A stretch of DNA of 37,512 nucleotides from Saprospiraceae bacterium (GCA_023300665.1 JALZUU010000419.1:1-37512); one strand, 5' to 3'. Counted from the stretch's first letter, positions 1 through 9,386 are shown. Notes: generated from the sequence alone by a model not told the origin. A program made the numbers and translations.

Positions 1-4
1 AAAC

Positions 5-1126
5 ATGAAAATACCCATGGTCGATCTACGCGGCCAATATGACAAAATAAAGACGGAAATTGATATAGCGATTCAAGAGTGTATTGACTCTACTCGTTTT
101 GTCGGTGGCCCGGTGGTTGAGCGATTTGCGGAAAATTTGGGTAAGTACCTTGATTGTAAATACGTGATACCTTGTGCTAATGGAACAGATGCATTGCAAA
201 TTGCTTTGATGGCAGCAGGTTTAAAGCCAGGCGATGAAGTGATCGTTCCTTCTTTTACCTATGTAGCAACGGCAGAAGTAATTGCCTTGTTGGGATTAGT
301 GCCAGTAATGACCGATGTAGATCCAGATCATTTTAATGTAACCAAAGATATTCTTCGACAAGCTATTTCTGTTAATACGAAAGCGATTGTTCCTGTCCAT
401 CTTTTTGGGCAAACAGCTCCAATGGAGGAAATTATGGAACTTGCGGCAGAGTATGGACTAACCGTTATAGAGGACAATGCACAATCTTTGGGGTCGGATT
501 ATACATTTAGTGATGATAGAAAACAAAAGGCAGGAACGATTGGCCATATCGGAACAACTTCCTTTTTTCCTGCAAAAAATTTAGGTGCTTATGGAGACGG
601 TGGTGCATTATTTACAAATGATGATGAGTTGTTTAAAAAAATAAAAATGATTGCGAATCATGGTCAATCGAAATTATATCATCATGAAGTAGTCGGTGTT
701 AATTCTCGGTTAGATGCCATGCAGGCTGCCGTGTTGGATGTTAAATTGAAATACTATGCGGATTATATAAAAGCACGACAAGCGGTAGCAGCTTATTATG
801 ACCAACAATTTGCTGAGATAGTAGAGGTTGTCATTCCACACCATTATAAAAAGTCTACTCATATTTTCCATCAGTATACTTTAAAAATTACCAACGGAAA
901 ACGGGATGAATTAAGAGAATTTTTAAAATCCAAAGGCATCGCATCTGCCATTTATTATCCGATACCACTTAATGAGCAAAATGCTTTTCGAGGGATAGGT
1001 CGATTGGTTGGTGAGATGAGTGTAACCAAAGAACTCTGTGACCAAGTTTTATCCTTACCCATTCATACCGAAATGGATAACACGACTTTAACATATATCA
1101 CTGATCAGGTGAAATCATTCTTTTAA
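5..1126 (+). CDS. DegT/DnrJ/EryC1/StrS PLP-dependent sugar aminotransferase, WbpE/WlbC-like
   Basis: ORF 373 aa; N-terminus IPMVDLRGQYDKIK, FVGGPVVERFE-like segment, PSFTYVATAEVI, EDNAQSLGS and FFPAKNLGAYGDGGA (PLP lysine region). Directly followed by a WlbA-like dehydrogenase. Confidence 0.93.
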   Translation: MKIPMVDLRGQYDKIKTEIDIAIQECIDSTRFVGGPVVERFAENLGKYLDCKYVIPCANGTDALQIALMAAGLKPGDEVIVPSFTYVATAEVIALLGLVPVMTDVDPDHFNVTKDILRQAISVNTKAIVPVHLFGQTAPMEEIMELAAEYGLTVIEDNAQSLGSDYTFSDDRKQKAGTIGHIGTTSFFPAKNLGAYGDGGALFTNDDELFKKIKMIANHGQSKLYHHEVVGVNSRLDAMQAAVLDVKLKYYADYIKARQAVAAYYDQQFAEIVEVVIPHHYKKSTHIFHQYTLKITNGKRDELREFLKSKGIASAIYYPIPLNEQNAFRGIGRLVGEMSVTKELCDQVLSLPIHTEMDNTTLTYITDQVKSFF

Positions 1127-1128
1127 AA

Positions 1129-2109
1129 ATGAAAAAAAATTTTGCCCTCATTGGTGCTGCAGGTTATATTGCCCCCCGACATCTGGCGGCTATTCAGTCC
1201 GTAGGTGGGGAGTTAGTTGCTGCGATGGATCCAAATGATTCTGTAGGTATTTTGGATAGTTATTTTCCCAATACAGCCTTCTTTACAGAATTCGAACGCT
1301 TCGATCGACATTTAGAGAAGCTAAAAAGAAGAGGAAACAAGATTGATTATATCATTGTCTGTTCACCCAATTATTTGCATGATGCACATTGTCGATTTGG
1401 GTTACGTTATGGAGCAGATGTGATCTGTGAAAAACCCATCACTTTAAATCCATGGAATCTAGATGGATTGTTAGAAATAGAAAAAGAAACAAAAAGAAAA
1501 GTATATAACATATTACAACTTCGGCTACACGAAGATATTCTAGCCTTAAAAAAACGAGTAGATGCACTTCCTGCCAATACCATACATGAAATAGATCTTA
1601 CCTATATTACTTCTCGTGGAAACTGGTACTACACCAGCTGGAAGAGTGATTTAGAAAAATCGGGTGGGGTGGCTACCAATATCGGCATTCACTTTTTCGA
1701 TATGTTGGGATGGATATTTGGAAAGTGTAATGAAAACAAAGTTTATCAACATCGACATGATCGGGCAGCAGGTTTGTTGGTATTTGATCGAGCAAAAGTC
1801 AACTGGTTTTTGAGTATCAATTATGATACATTGCCAGAATCAATCAAAGAAAAAAGACAGAGAACCTATCGTTGTATCACCGTAGATGGGATGGAATTAG
1901 AATTTAGCAATGGATTTACTGAATTGCATAATCGTAGTTATGAAGCTATTTTAAATGGTAATGGATTTGAGTTAGAAACAACTCGTCCTGCGCTGGAATT
2001 GGCCAATCAGATTCGGAATGCAGATCTAGTCTCACCACCTTCAGGTGCACATGCCTTTCTACAAAAGCCACTTACGCCACATCCTTTCAATCGGCGTTGG
2101 AAAGTATAA
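1129..2109 (+). CDS. wlbA: Gfo/Idh/MocA-family oxidoreductase, WlbA/WbpB-like (UDP-N-acetyl-2-amino-2-deoxyglucuronate dehydrogenase)
   Basis: N-terminal FALIGAAGYIAPRHLAAI, DPNDSVGILDSYFP, CSPNYLHDAHCRFGLRYGADVICEKPITLNPWN; characteristic of WlbA/WbpB. Partner aminotransferase is adjacent. Confidence 0.88.
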   Translation: MKKNFALIGAAGYIAPRHLAAIQSVGGELVAAMDPNDSVGILDSYFPNTAFFTEFERFDRHLEKLKRRGNKIDYIIVCSPNYLHDAHCRFGLRYGADVICEKPITLNPWNLDGLLEIEKETKRKVYNILQLRLHEDILALKKRVDALPANTIHEIDLTYITSRGNWYYTSWKSDLEKSGGVATNIGIHFFDMLGWIFGKCNENKVYQHRHDRAAGLLVFDRAKVNWFLSINYDTLPESIKEKRQRTYRCITVDGMELEFSNGFTELHNRSYEAILNGNGFELETTRPALELANQIRNADLVSPPSGAHAFLQKPLTPHPFNRRWKV

Positions 2110-2426
2110 TTTATTTTCCTTTCGATGTTTGTCTAGCTGTCTCACGCAAAAAAGGAAAAGTAGATACAGTAGTACAACTAGATTTGGTGGTTGAAATATT
2201 AACACCAAGAAATTCTAACACCAAAATGCACGCTAAATACTCAGCCTATGAAGAATCTGGTGTTAAAGAATATTGGTTGATTGATCATAACGAATGAAGC
2301 GGGAATTCTTTATAGCTTAGACAAAAAAAGAAAATACATCGCTTCTCCCTTCTAAACTAGTGGTCAGTAAATACAATCAAAGATTATCAAAAGGGTTTAA
2401 ATTTGATTTAGAAAATATTTTTCTAG
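2103..2426 (+). pseudogene. Degraded Uma2-family (DUF820, PD-(D/E)XK-like) remnant with frameshifts
   Basis: Frame 1 gives DLVVEILTPRNSNTKMHAKYSAYEESGVKEYWLIDHNE (Uma2 core), then a stop. A second frame continues AGILYSLDKKRKYIASPF and a third gives LSKGFKFDLENIF, matching the usual Uma2 C-terminal order. Confidence 0.72.
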
Positions 2427-2479
2427 TATGGTGGCCAATAAAAAATACGGCCATATCCCTCTAAATTTCAAGTAAACCT

Positions 2480-2509
2480 TTTTCGTCCTGTAAAAATAGT
2501 GTAATTTTG
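2480..2509 (+). promoter_or_regulatory. Possible Bacteroidota-type promoter (TAnnTTTG -7 element TAATTTTG at 2502-2509)
   Basis: TAATTTTG fits the Bacteroidota TAnnTTTG -7 consensus; the upstream T-rich stretch is only a weak -33 match. About 160 nt upstream of the regulator start. Confidence 0.3.
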
Positions 2510-2668
2510 TATTGAGAAAATAATCTATTTTATCCCAAGTTATCCCCCTTTACCAACTCATATTCTTGTTAAATTATTCGTTTTACATAAAAAACGATAG
2601 ATTAATATTTGCAATTGTAAATACTTTGAGTAGTTTTGCTACTCAATAATGAACAACATACAATTATA

Positions 2669-3208
2669 ATGATCGAGACGCTTATTTCTTCTAAAACGCG
2701 GATTAAGTTATTACTTAAGTTCTTTTTGAACCGTAACACGACTGCCTACTTACGTGGGTTGGAAGGAGAATTTAGTGAGTCAAGCAATGCTATTCGTCTG
2801 GAACTCAATAAGTTAGAAAAAGCAGGCATGTTAAATTCCTTTTCTGAAGGAAATAAAAAAATGTTTAAAGCCAATCAGCAACATCCGTTGTTTGATGAAA
2901 TTCACAATATTATATTAAAGTACGTTGGTTTGGACCAAGTGGTTGAAAATGTGGTAGAACGTTTAGGAGATGTTCAGCAGGTATTTTTGGCAGGTGATTT
3001 TTCACGAGGATTGAATAGTCAAATTATTGATCTGATCTTTGTGGGTAATGTAGATCAAGCCTACTTGGTGAATTTGATTGCCAAAACGGAAGATTTAGTC
3101 AAGCGTAAAATACGCTATTTGGTTTATAGGCAGGAAGAATTAGAAAACTTGGATTGGGGACAATTTCAATCAGCTCCCTTATTACTTTGGAGTAAAGAAG
3201 CTATATAG
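2669..3208 (+). CDS. Winged-helix (ArsR/MarR-like) transcriptional regulator with C-terminal nucleotidyltransferase-like domain
   Basis: ORF 2636-3208; better ATG start at 2669 (MIETLISSKTRIKLLLKFFLNRN). SESSNAIRLELNKLEKAGML recognition-helix pattern; immediately upstream of an upxY-like gene. Confidence 0.75.
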   Translation: MIETLISSKTRIKLLLKFFLNRNTTAYLRGLEGEFSESSNAIRLELNKLEKAGMLNSFSEGNKKMFKANQQHPLFDEIHNIILKYVGLDQVVENVVERLGDVQQVFLAGDFSRGLNSQIIDLIFVGNVDQAYLVNLIAKTEDLVKRKIRYLVYRQEELENLDWGQFQSAPLLLWSKEAI

Positions 3209-3766
3209 ATGAGTGCAACGTTAACAAATAAAAAGAGCCTAACTCCTGAAAATCACCTACACGCTATTAAGGCACGTTGGTTTGCGGTGCGTACTGGATT
3301 TCGTAAAGAAAAAATTGTACATAAAAGACTGACTAGCAAAGGCATAATAAGTTATTTGCCATTGTATAAAGTAATTCGTCGTTATGAACGAAAAGTAAAG
3401 CATCTAGAATTACCTTTAATCAATTCTTATTTGTTTGTCAAAATTACTAAAGCAGATTATGTAAGAGTGTTAGAAACAGAACAAGTCCATACTTTTGTAC
3501 ATTTTAATCGAAATTTAATTGCTATTCCTGAGGTAGAAATTGACACGATTCGTCGAGTATTAGGAGAAGACACAGAAATTTCAGTAATAGAAGAAGGATA
3601 TCAAAAAGGTGATTTCGTAGAAGTTATTGGTGGTCGATTGACTGGACTAAGTGGAGAATTGATTGCAGGTGAAGGAAAAAAGCGTTTGATTATTCGATTA
3701 GAAAATATAGGTGTAGGATTAGAAGTAGAAGTGGATGCTAAGTATTTACGGAAGCAAAATAAATGA
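3209..3766 (+). CDS. UpxY/NusG-family transcription antiterminator
   Basis: WFAVRTGFRKEKIVHKRLTSKGIISYLPLYKVIRRYERKVKHLELPLINSYLFVKI (NGN domain) and GDFVEVIGGRLTGLSGELI (KOW-like). Confidence 0.92.
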   Translation: MSATLTNKKSLTPENHLHAIKARWFAVRTGFRKEKIVHKRLTSKGIISYLPLYKVIRRYERKVKHLELPLINSYLFVKITKADYVRVLETEQVHTFVHFNRNLIAIPEVEIDTIRRVLGEDTEISVIEEGYQKGDFVEVIGGRLTGLSGELIAGEGKKRLIIRLENIGVGLEVEVDAKYLRKQNK

Positions 3767-3814
3767 ATGATGTTATGATAATGGTATAAACCATAATTAT
3801 AGTATAATTTTTTT

Positions 3815-3836
3815 TATAAACGTCTTTGACGTTATA
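3815..3836 (+). promoter_or_regulatory. RNA hairpin TATAAACGTC-TTT-GACGTTATA (one bulged A) between upxY and the exporter gene
   Basis: Directly visible inverted repeat in the 161-nt intergenic region; a second small hairpin ATGGT-ATAA-ACCAT lies at 3781-3794. Confidence 0.5.
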
Positions 3837-3935
3837 ATGTCATATATTTTTAAACATACCCGCTATTTAGACTGTAAATCCATGCGACTTACTGACGGCG
3901 AAGCCTTATTAAAATTTCAAATTATAAATGATTAG
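3837..3935 (+). CDS. Candidate small ORF (32 aa, MSYIFKHTRYLDCKSMRLTDGEALLKFQIIND) overlapping the exporter start
   Basis: ATG directly after the hairpin; open to TAG at 3933-3935, overlapping the next ATG (3928) by 8 nt. No recognised family. Confidence 0.25.
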   Translation: MSYIFKHTRYLDCKSMRLTDGEALLKFQIIND

Positions 3936-6684
3936 ATCAGTTTTTTTTACATTTTCTCTAATACTATTATGCCAATCAATTGGTGCAGCTCAAGAATTAG
4001 ATAATATTCCTATAGATCAGGCTACTATTGACCGTGAACTTGAACGTCGTGGTTTAACTGAAGCAGAAGTAAGATTGAAATTTGAGGAAAAGGGAATTGA
4101 TTTAGATAACGTAACAGCAGATCAGCTTCCAGAATTAGAGGTAACGCTCGATCAGATTATGAAAGAAATTGAAGATGAAAGGAAGGCACTGAAAAACGTT
4201 GCTCAAGAAGCTGAAGGCGAGAAAATCATAGAAGATCAGGCTGCAACTATCGCCAAAGATGCTGGTACTGAAATTCAAGAAGCCGTTGAAGATGGTGCTA
4301 CGGTGGAAGAAGCTATTGCGGAAGAATTAGTAGATCAGGCGCAGGAAGAATTACCACCCACAAATATTTACGGTCAGCAAATTTTTCGAAATAAAACATT
4401 GAAGGTATTTAGCAAATCGGATGATGTTGCTCCATCTCCTTCCTATATTTTAGGACCAGGGGATAAAGTAAATATCTCGATTTGGGGAATTTCCCAAGAA
4501 GATGCAACTTACGAAATTAATCAGTCTGGTTTTATCAAACCGACAGGTATGTCTCGGATTACCTTAAAAGGTATTCCTTATGAAAAAGCAAAATCATTAT
4601 TACAAAGTCGATTTTCAGAATTCTATCGTTTTCGCCCTGAAGAATTTGCGGTAACGATCTCCTATGCACGTACTATCAATGTTAACATCTATGGTGAAGT
4701 TTTTAACCAAGGAAGTTTTACCATCCCTGCGACGAATACTGCATTTAATGCATTAGTCGCTGCCGGAGGACCGACGAATATTGGTAGTGTTAGAAATATA
4801 AAGCTTATTCGTAATAATGGTGGAACTTCAAAAATGGATGTCTACGAGTTTATGAATAATCCGAGTGTTTCAGAAGATTTTCAGTTGTCTAATAATGATG
4901 TAATCTTTGTTTCTGTGGTAGAAAAAATAGTAGAAATAAAAGGAGCTGTTCGTCGCCCGCTAAAATATGAGTTACTAGCCACAGAGCAATTAAAAAACTT
5001 GCTCGATTATGCTGGTGGATTAAAAGAAAACGCTTATAAGACGACGATTCAAGTCAAGCGATTTGAAAATGACAAAGAAAAAATTATTGATGTTAAACTA
5101 GGTGAGTTAATGGGAGGAAGTAGTGATTTTACCTTGTTAAATGGAGATATTGTTACCATTCCTGTAATTCCTACCTCATATCAAAACTTTGCTAGTGCTG
5201 AAGGTGCGGTAGAGCTTCCTGGTCAATTTGAGATCACTAAAGGGATGCGTGTAAGTGATTTGTTACGTAAAGCTGTAATGGCTCGTGATGCACGAACTGA
5301 TTTAGCATATCTAATCCGTGTGCGAGAAGATGGAACAGCTAGTTATGAGCGAGTCAATATTGCAGAAGTCTTAGCGAATTCTGCTGCTCCTAGCAACTAT
5401 GTTCTAACTGACCGAGATCGGTTAAATATCTTATCGCAGAAATCATTTGTTGACGATAACTTAATTGTAACCAGTGGAAAAGTAAGAAACCCACGAGAAA
5501 TAAAATACGATCCAGCGCAGAGTATTCGAGTAGCAGATGCAATCGTATTGAGTGGTGGATTAAAACCTGATGCGACAGATTTCGCTTACATTCGCCGACA
5601 AGTATTCAGCGACCAAAGGGAAACGGAGTACGTCCGAGTGAATTTAGTAAATGCACTATCAGATGCGGCCTCAGGAGATAATCTTGAATTAAAGGCAAAC
5701 GATAAATTAATTATTTATTCTAAGCTTGATTTTCTAGAAAAATCTGTAGTGTCTGTTTCTGGAGCAGTTCGTAGTCCTGGCGAATTTACATATGACGCTT
5801 CTCTTACTCTAACTGATCTATTGACACTTGCCGGCGGTCTAAAAATGCAAGCTGCAACAAATCGAATTGATGTATTTCGAGTGCAAATATTTGAGAATGA
5901 ACCTACCAAAACCGTAGTTGCTACTCTGGAAGTGGATGGTAATAATTTTCAAGTGGATGGTAGTAATTTCGCGTTACAACCCTTTGACCAAATAGCAGTA
6001 CGATCGGTGGCGGATTTTGAGTTGCAGCAGTTGGTGACGCTAAGAGGAGAGGTGAAATTTCCGGGTGTGTATGCATTGTTGGATGATAATGAAAAGTTAG
6101 CGAGTGTGATTAAGCGAGCGGGTGGATTAACGAGAGAAGCATTTGTGGAAGGAGCTATTTTGACCAGAAATATAGAACAAAGAGGTTACGTTGTTTTTCA
6201 GTTGGAGGAGGCAATGAAGAATAGTGCTTCTAATTCGAATATTCTCATGAAGCGGGGGGATGTTTTGGAGATTCCGAAGCAGAAGGATTTGGTGAGGATT
6301 GATTTGGTGAATACACTGGCATCAGAACTCTACGATACCACTATTGTTCGGGAAAAAATGATCAATGTACCTTATGTTAAAGGAAAGTCAGCCAAGTACT
6401 ATATTGATGAGTATGCAGCAGGAATTGGAGAGAATGGAAAGCGGAGATATGTGACCGTTCGGCATCCTAGTGGAGAAATACAGCGGACGAAGAATTTTTT
6501 ATTTTTTAAGAAATATCCGAGAGTGGAGAAGGGGTCAGTAGTGAAGATTGGTCGAAAAGAGGAGAAGCCAGAAAAGTCAAGAAGAGAGCGAGGAGATACG
6601 GATTGGGGGAAGGTGGTAGCGAATAGTATTGCACAGGTAACTGCAGTGTTGAGTTTGGTATTGTTAACCCAAAATTTAGATTAA
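3928..6684 (+). CDS. SLBB-domain polysaccharide export protein (Wza-like outer membrane exporter)
   Basis: Signal peptide; YILGPGDKVNISIWG poly-export motif; repeated SLBB segments (V.GEV..PG.F......L..L...AGG). Confidence 0.95.
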   Translation: MIRSVFFTFSLILLCQSIGAAQELDNIPIDQATIDRELERRGLTEAEVRLKFEEKGIDLDNVTADQLPELEVTLDQIMKEIEDERKALKNVAQEAEGEKIIEDQAATIAKDAGTEIQEAVEDGATVEEAIAEELVDQAQEELPPTNIYGQQIFRNKTLKVFSKSDDVAPSPSYILGPGDKVNISIWGISQEDATYEINQSGFIKPTGMSRITLKGIPYEKAKSLLQSRFSEFYRFRPEEFAVTISYARTINVNIYGEVFNQGSFTIPATNTAFNALVAAGGPTNIGSVRNIKLIRNNGGTSKMDVYEFMNNPSVSEDFQLSNNDVIFVSVVEKIVEIKGAVRRPLKYELLATEQLKNLLDYAGGLKENAYKTTIQVKRFENDKEKIIDVKLGELMGGSSDFTLLNGDIVTIPVIPTSYQNFASAEGAVELPGQFEITKGMRVSDLLRKAVMARDARTDLAYLIRVREDGTASYERVNIAEVLANSAAPSNYVLTDRDRLNILSQKSFVDDNLIVTSGKVRNPREIKYDPAQSIRVADAIVLSGGLKPDATDFAYIRRQVFSDQRETEYVRVNLVNALSDAASGDNLELKANDKLIIYSKLDFLEKSVVSVSGAVRSPGEFTYDASLTLTDLLTLAGGLKMQAATNRIDVFRVQIFENEPTKTVVATLEVDGNNFQVDGSNFALQPFDQIAVRSVADFELQQLVTLRGEVKFPGVYALLDDNEKLASVIKRAGGLTREAFVEGAILTRNIEQRGYVVFQLEEAMKNSASNSNILMKRGDVLEIPKQKDLVRIDLVNTLASELYDTTIVREKMINVPYVKGKSAKYYIDEYAAGIGENGKRRYVTVRHPSGEIQRTKNFLFFKKYPRVEKGSVVKIGRKEEKPEKSRRERGDTDWGKVVANSIAQVTAVLSLVLLTQNLD

Positions 6685-6685
6685 G

Positions 6686-7756
6686 ATGGATGAATTTTCG
6701 AAAAAAGATATGGAGGATGAACTTACATTAAAACAGGTAATTGAATTAGGCAGAGACTATTTTTATGAATTGCTGCGTAGTTGGAAAATTATAATATTGA
6801 TTGTTGTACCATTTGTTTTGTATTTTTTAATCTCTGCAATTGTAAAACCAGTTACTTTTAATGCTTCTCTTACTTTCATGGTAAATGAGGATGAGGGAGG
6901 AGGAGGAGGAATGAGTCAGATTTTTAATACATTTGGATTGCCGGGAATTGCTAGTGGAAAAAATAATTTAGATAAGATCTTAGAATTAGCCCGTTCTCGG
7001 CGAATTATTCAAAATGTAATCTTTAATAAGATATCTATTGATAATAATGAAGATTATATTGCTAATCATATTATCAATATTTATGATTTTCATAAAAAAT
7101 GGAAAAATGATACAACAGGTCTAAAGAACTACCTTTTTGTAAAGGATAGTTTTCCATTATTTACTCGTACTGATAATGCCGCGCTAAAGCGAGTTTACCA
7201 CACAGTGATAGGATCTAAAGGTGTAAAAGGCTTACTAACTACTTCTTATTCTGATGAAACTGGGATCATGGAATTTATAATGGATACGGAAAATGAAAAA
7301 CTTTCAATTGAGTTTTCTAAGATTTTATATGATCGTGTTCTTGAATTTTACGTCAAAAAGACTATTGAAAAACAACAACAGACTTACGATATTATGAGGT
7401 TGAAAATGGATACTATTCTCCAAGAAATGTCTAGTGGGGAATATCAGTTAGCCAATTTTAGAGATCGTAATCTTGGATTATGGTCAGATATGGATAAACT
7501 AAAAGGGGCTCAGTTAAAAAGAGACGTACAGGTGCTTAATGAACGCTATGTTGTTTTATTAAAGAATTTAGAAATCGCTGACTTTACCTTAAAAAATAAG
7601 GTGCCATTCGTACAGCTTATTGACGAACCAATTGCGCCGATTCAACCAGAAGTTGAATCAAAAATTATTGCCATTTTGATTGGAGGTTTTGTAGGAGGTT
7701 TTGTAGCTATTGGGTTTGTTATTATTAGAAAAATATTTAGAGACGCCTTATCTTAA
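6686..7756 (+). CDS. Wzz-type chain-length determinant protein (no kinase domain)
   Basis: N-terminal TM (IIILIVVPFVLYFLISAI), long periplasmic region, C-terminal TM (IIAILIGGFVGGFVAIGFVII) preceded by a Pro-rich stretch. Confidence 0.85.
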   Translation: MDEFSKKDMEDELTLKQVIELGRDYFYELLRSWKIIILIVVPFVLYFLISAIVKPVTFNASLTFMVNEDEGGGGGMSQIFNTFGLPGIASGKNNLDKILELARSRRIIQNVIFNKISIDNNEDYIANHIINIYDFHKKWKNDTTGLKNYLFVKDSFPLFTRTDNAALKRVYHTVIGSKGVKGLLTTSYSDETGIMEFIMDTENEKLSIEFSKILYDRVLEFYVKKTIEKQQQTYDIMRLKMDTILQEMSSGEYQLANFRDRNLGLWSDMDKLKGAQLKRDVQVLNERYVVLLKNLEIADFTLKNKVPFVQLIDEPIAPIQPEVESKIIAILIGGFVGGFVAIGFVIIRKIFRDALS

Positions 7757-7758
7757 TT

Positions 7759-8424
7759 ATGAGAGATTATAAATTTGAAATAGAAATTGTTAAAGAAAAG
7801 ATGGAGGGTTATTTGACCGCTGGTAAAAAAATATTTATCACCTCTTCTTTTCAAACGCATAGTATCCCTATGCTGCACATTTTTTCTGTACTCGCTCCCA
7901 AAATCCCTGTCTATTTTTTGAATACTGGATTTCATTTTCCTGAGACTTATTCTTTTAAAAAACAGATTGAAGATTTACTACATATAAAGGTGGTTTCACT
8001 AGAATCACAGATATCCAAAATAAATCAACGGACTTCCACCGGTAAATTCTACTATGCCTTCAATCCAGATTATTGTTGCCATTTAAATAAAATCTTACCG
8101 CTGGAACCGATTTTAGCTGCTCACGATATATGGATCACCGGAGTGCGAGGTGACCAAAATGCTAATCGTAAAAGTATGGGAATGGAAGCATCAGGTGCCT
8201 TTGATACTTTGCGCTTTCATCCTATGATTAACTGGACTGCGAAAATGATCCACCAGTATCGAAAGGATTTTAATTTGCCAGAGCATCCATTAGAAAAAGA
8301 AGGTTACCTCAGTGTAGGATGTGAACCTTGTACTGAAAAGTATCTAGATGGTTCGCGAGATGGACGTTGGGGAGGAATGAAAAAAAATGAATGTGGACTT
8401 CACATAGAATTAATTAAGAAATGA
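7759..8424 (+). CDS. cysH: APS/PAPS reductase (CysH family) with 4Fe-4S cysteine signature
   Basis: FITSSFQTHSIPML PP-loop position, VYFLNTGFHFPET, DYCCHLNKILPLEP (C106 C107), WITGVRGDQNANR, VGCEPCTEK (C188 C191), C-terminal ECGLH (C212). ATGA overlap with the next gene. Confidence 0.88.
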   Translation: MRDYKFEIEIVKEKMEGYLTAGKKIFITSSFQTHSIPMLHIFSVLAPKIPVYFLNTGFHFPETYSFKKQIEDLLHIKVVSLESQISKINQRTSTGKFYYAFNPDYCCHLNKILPLEPILAAHDIWITGVRGDQNANRKSMGMEASGAFDTLRFHPMINWTAKMIHQYRKDFNLPEHPLEKEGYLSVGCEPCTEKYLDGSRDGRWGGMKKNECGLHIELIKK

Positions 8425-9386
8425 ATATATTAATTACGGGAGGTTGTGGATATATTGGTTATAGTCTTGTAAAGAAAATTATAACTAATAATTCTTCGGA
8501 TAGTATCTTTTTATACGATAATTTGTCGAGTAGAAATATGAATTTCTTTATTGGAGATGAGTTGCCAAACCAAGAAAGATTGACACTTATATTGGGAGAT
8601 ATTTTAGATAATTTCTCTTTGAAAAATACATTACAAGAGAATAATATTGAAGTAGTTATTCATCTGGCAGCAAAAGCATCGACTCCTTTTGCTGATCATG
8701 ATGCTCATTCTTTTGATCAAGTTAATAATTGGGGAACAGCTTGTTTAGTTGATGCAATCGAAAGTACTCCATCTGTTAAAAAAGTGATTTATTTGAGTAG
8801 TATCTCTGTCTATGGCCACTCTCAAGGTGAAATTGTAACAGAACAAACTATTCCTGGACCGAAAACTTTTTATGGTATTTCTAAGTTGAGAGGTGAAAAA
8901 CACATTCAAAGATTGTCAAAAAATCATGATACTTACGTTATTCGTGCTGGGAATGTTTTTGGATATAATCCATGTATCCGAATTCAGTCGGTTTTTAATA
9001 AATTAGTTTTTGAAGCTCATTTTAAGAAAAGGATTGAACTTCATGGTTCCGGATTACAAAATAGAGCATTTGTACATGTATTATCATTAGCAAACGTTTT
9101 GTCTGAATTAGCCTTAGGAAATGCTACTTTTCCACGTTTGTTTAATAAGTATGATTGTAATCTTTCAATATTAAATATTGTCGAACATATTTTAGACGTA
9201 TATCCAGAAACAGAAAGAATTTTTATCGATCAGCATCTAGAGATGAGAAATGTAAAAGCAGGTTCAAAAAACATTGCCAATCCGATAATAACTAAAGAAC
9301 AACTAATAAATTATATTCAAGAGATATCAAATAATTTTACCTTTTCATCTAAAAAAACATCATATGAAGAATCTTTGGGAAAATAA
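8421..9386 (+). CDS. NAD-dependent epimerase/dehydratase (extended SDR, GalE-like)
   Basis: ITGGCGYIGYSLV Rossmann motif, HLAAKAS, YLSSISVYG, YGISK active-site motif. Confidence 0.9.
   Translation: MNILITGGCGYIGYSLVKKIITNNSSDSIFLYDNLSSRNMNFFIGDELPNQERLTLILGDILDNFSLKNTLQENNIEVVIHLAAKASTPFADHDAHSFDQVNNWGTACLVDAIESTPSVKKVIYLSSISVYGHSQGEIVTEQTIPGPKTFYGISKLRGEKHIQRLSKNHDTYVIRAGNVFGYNPCIRIQSVFNKLVFEAHFKKRIELHGSGLQNRAFVHVLSLANVLSELALGNATFPRLFNKYDCNLSILNIVEHILDVYPETERIFIDQHLEMRNVKAGSKNIANPIITKEQLINYIQEISNNFTFSSKKTSYEESLGK

Noticed and set aside
3882-3905. Possible ops/JUMPStart-like element (GACTTACTGACGGCGAAGCC)
   Set aside because: Only superficial resemblance to the enterobacterial ops GGCGGTAGCG; not enough to call.
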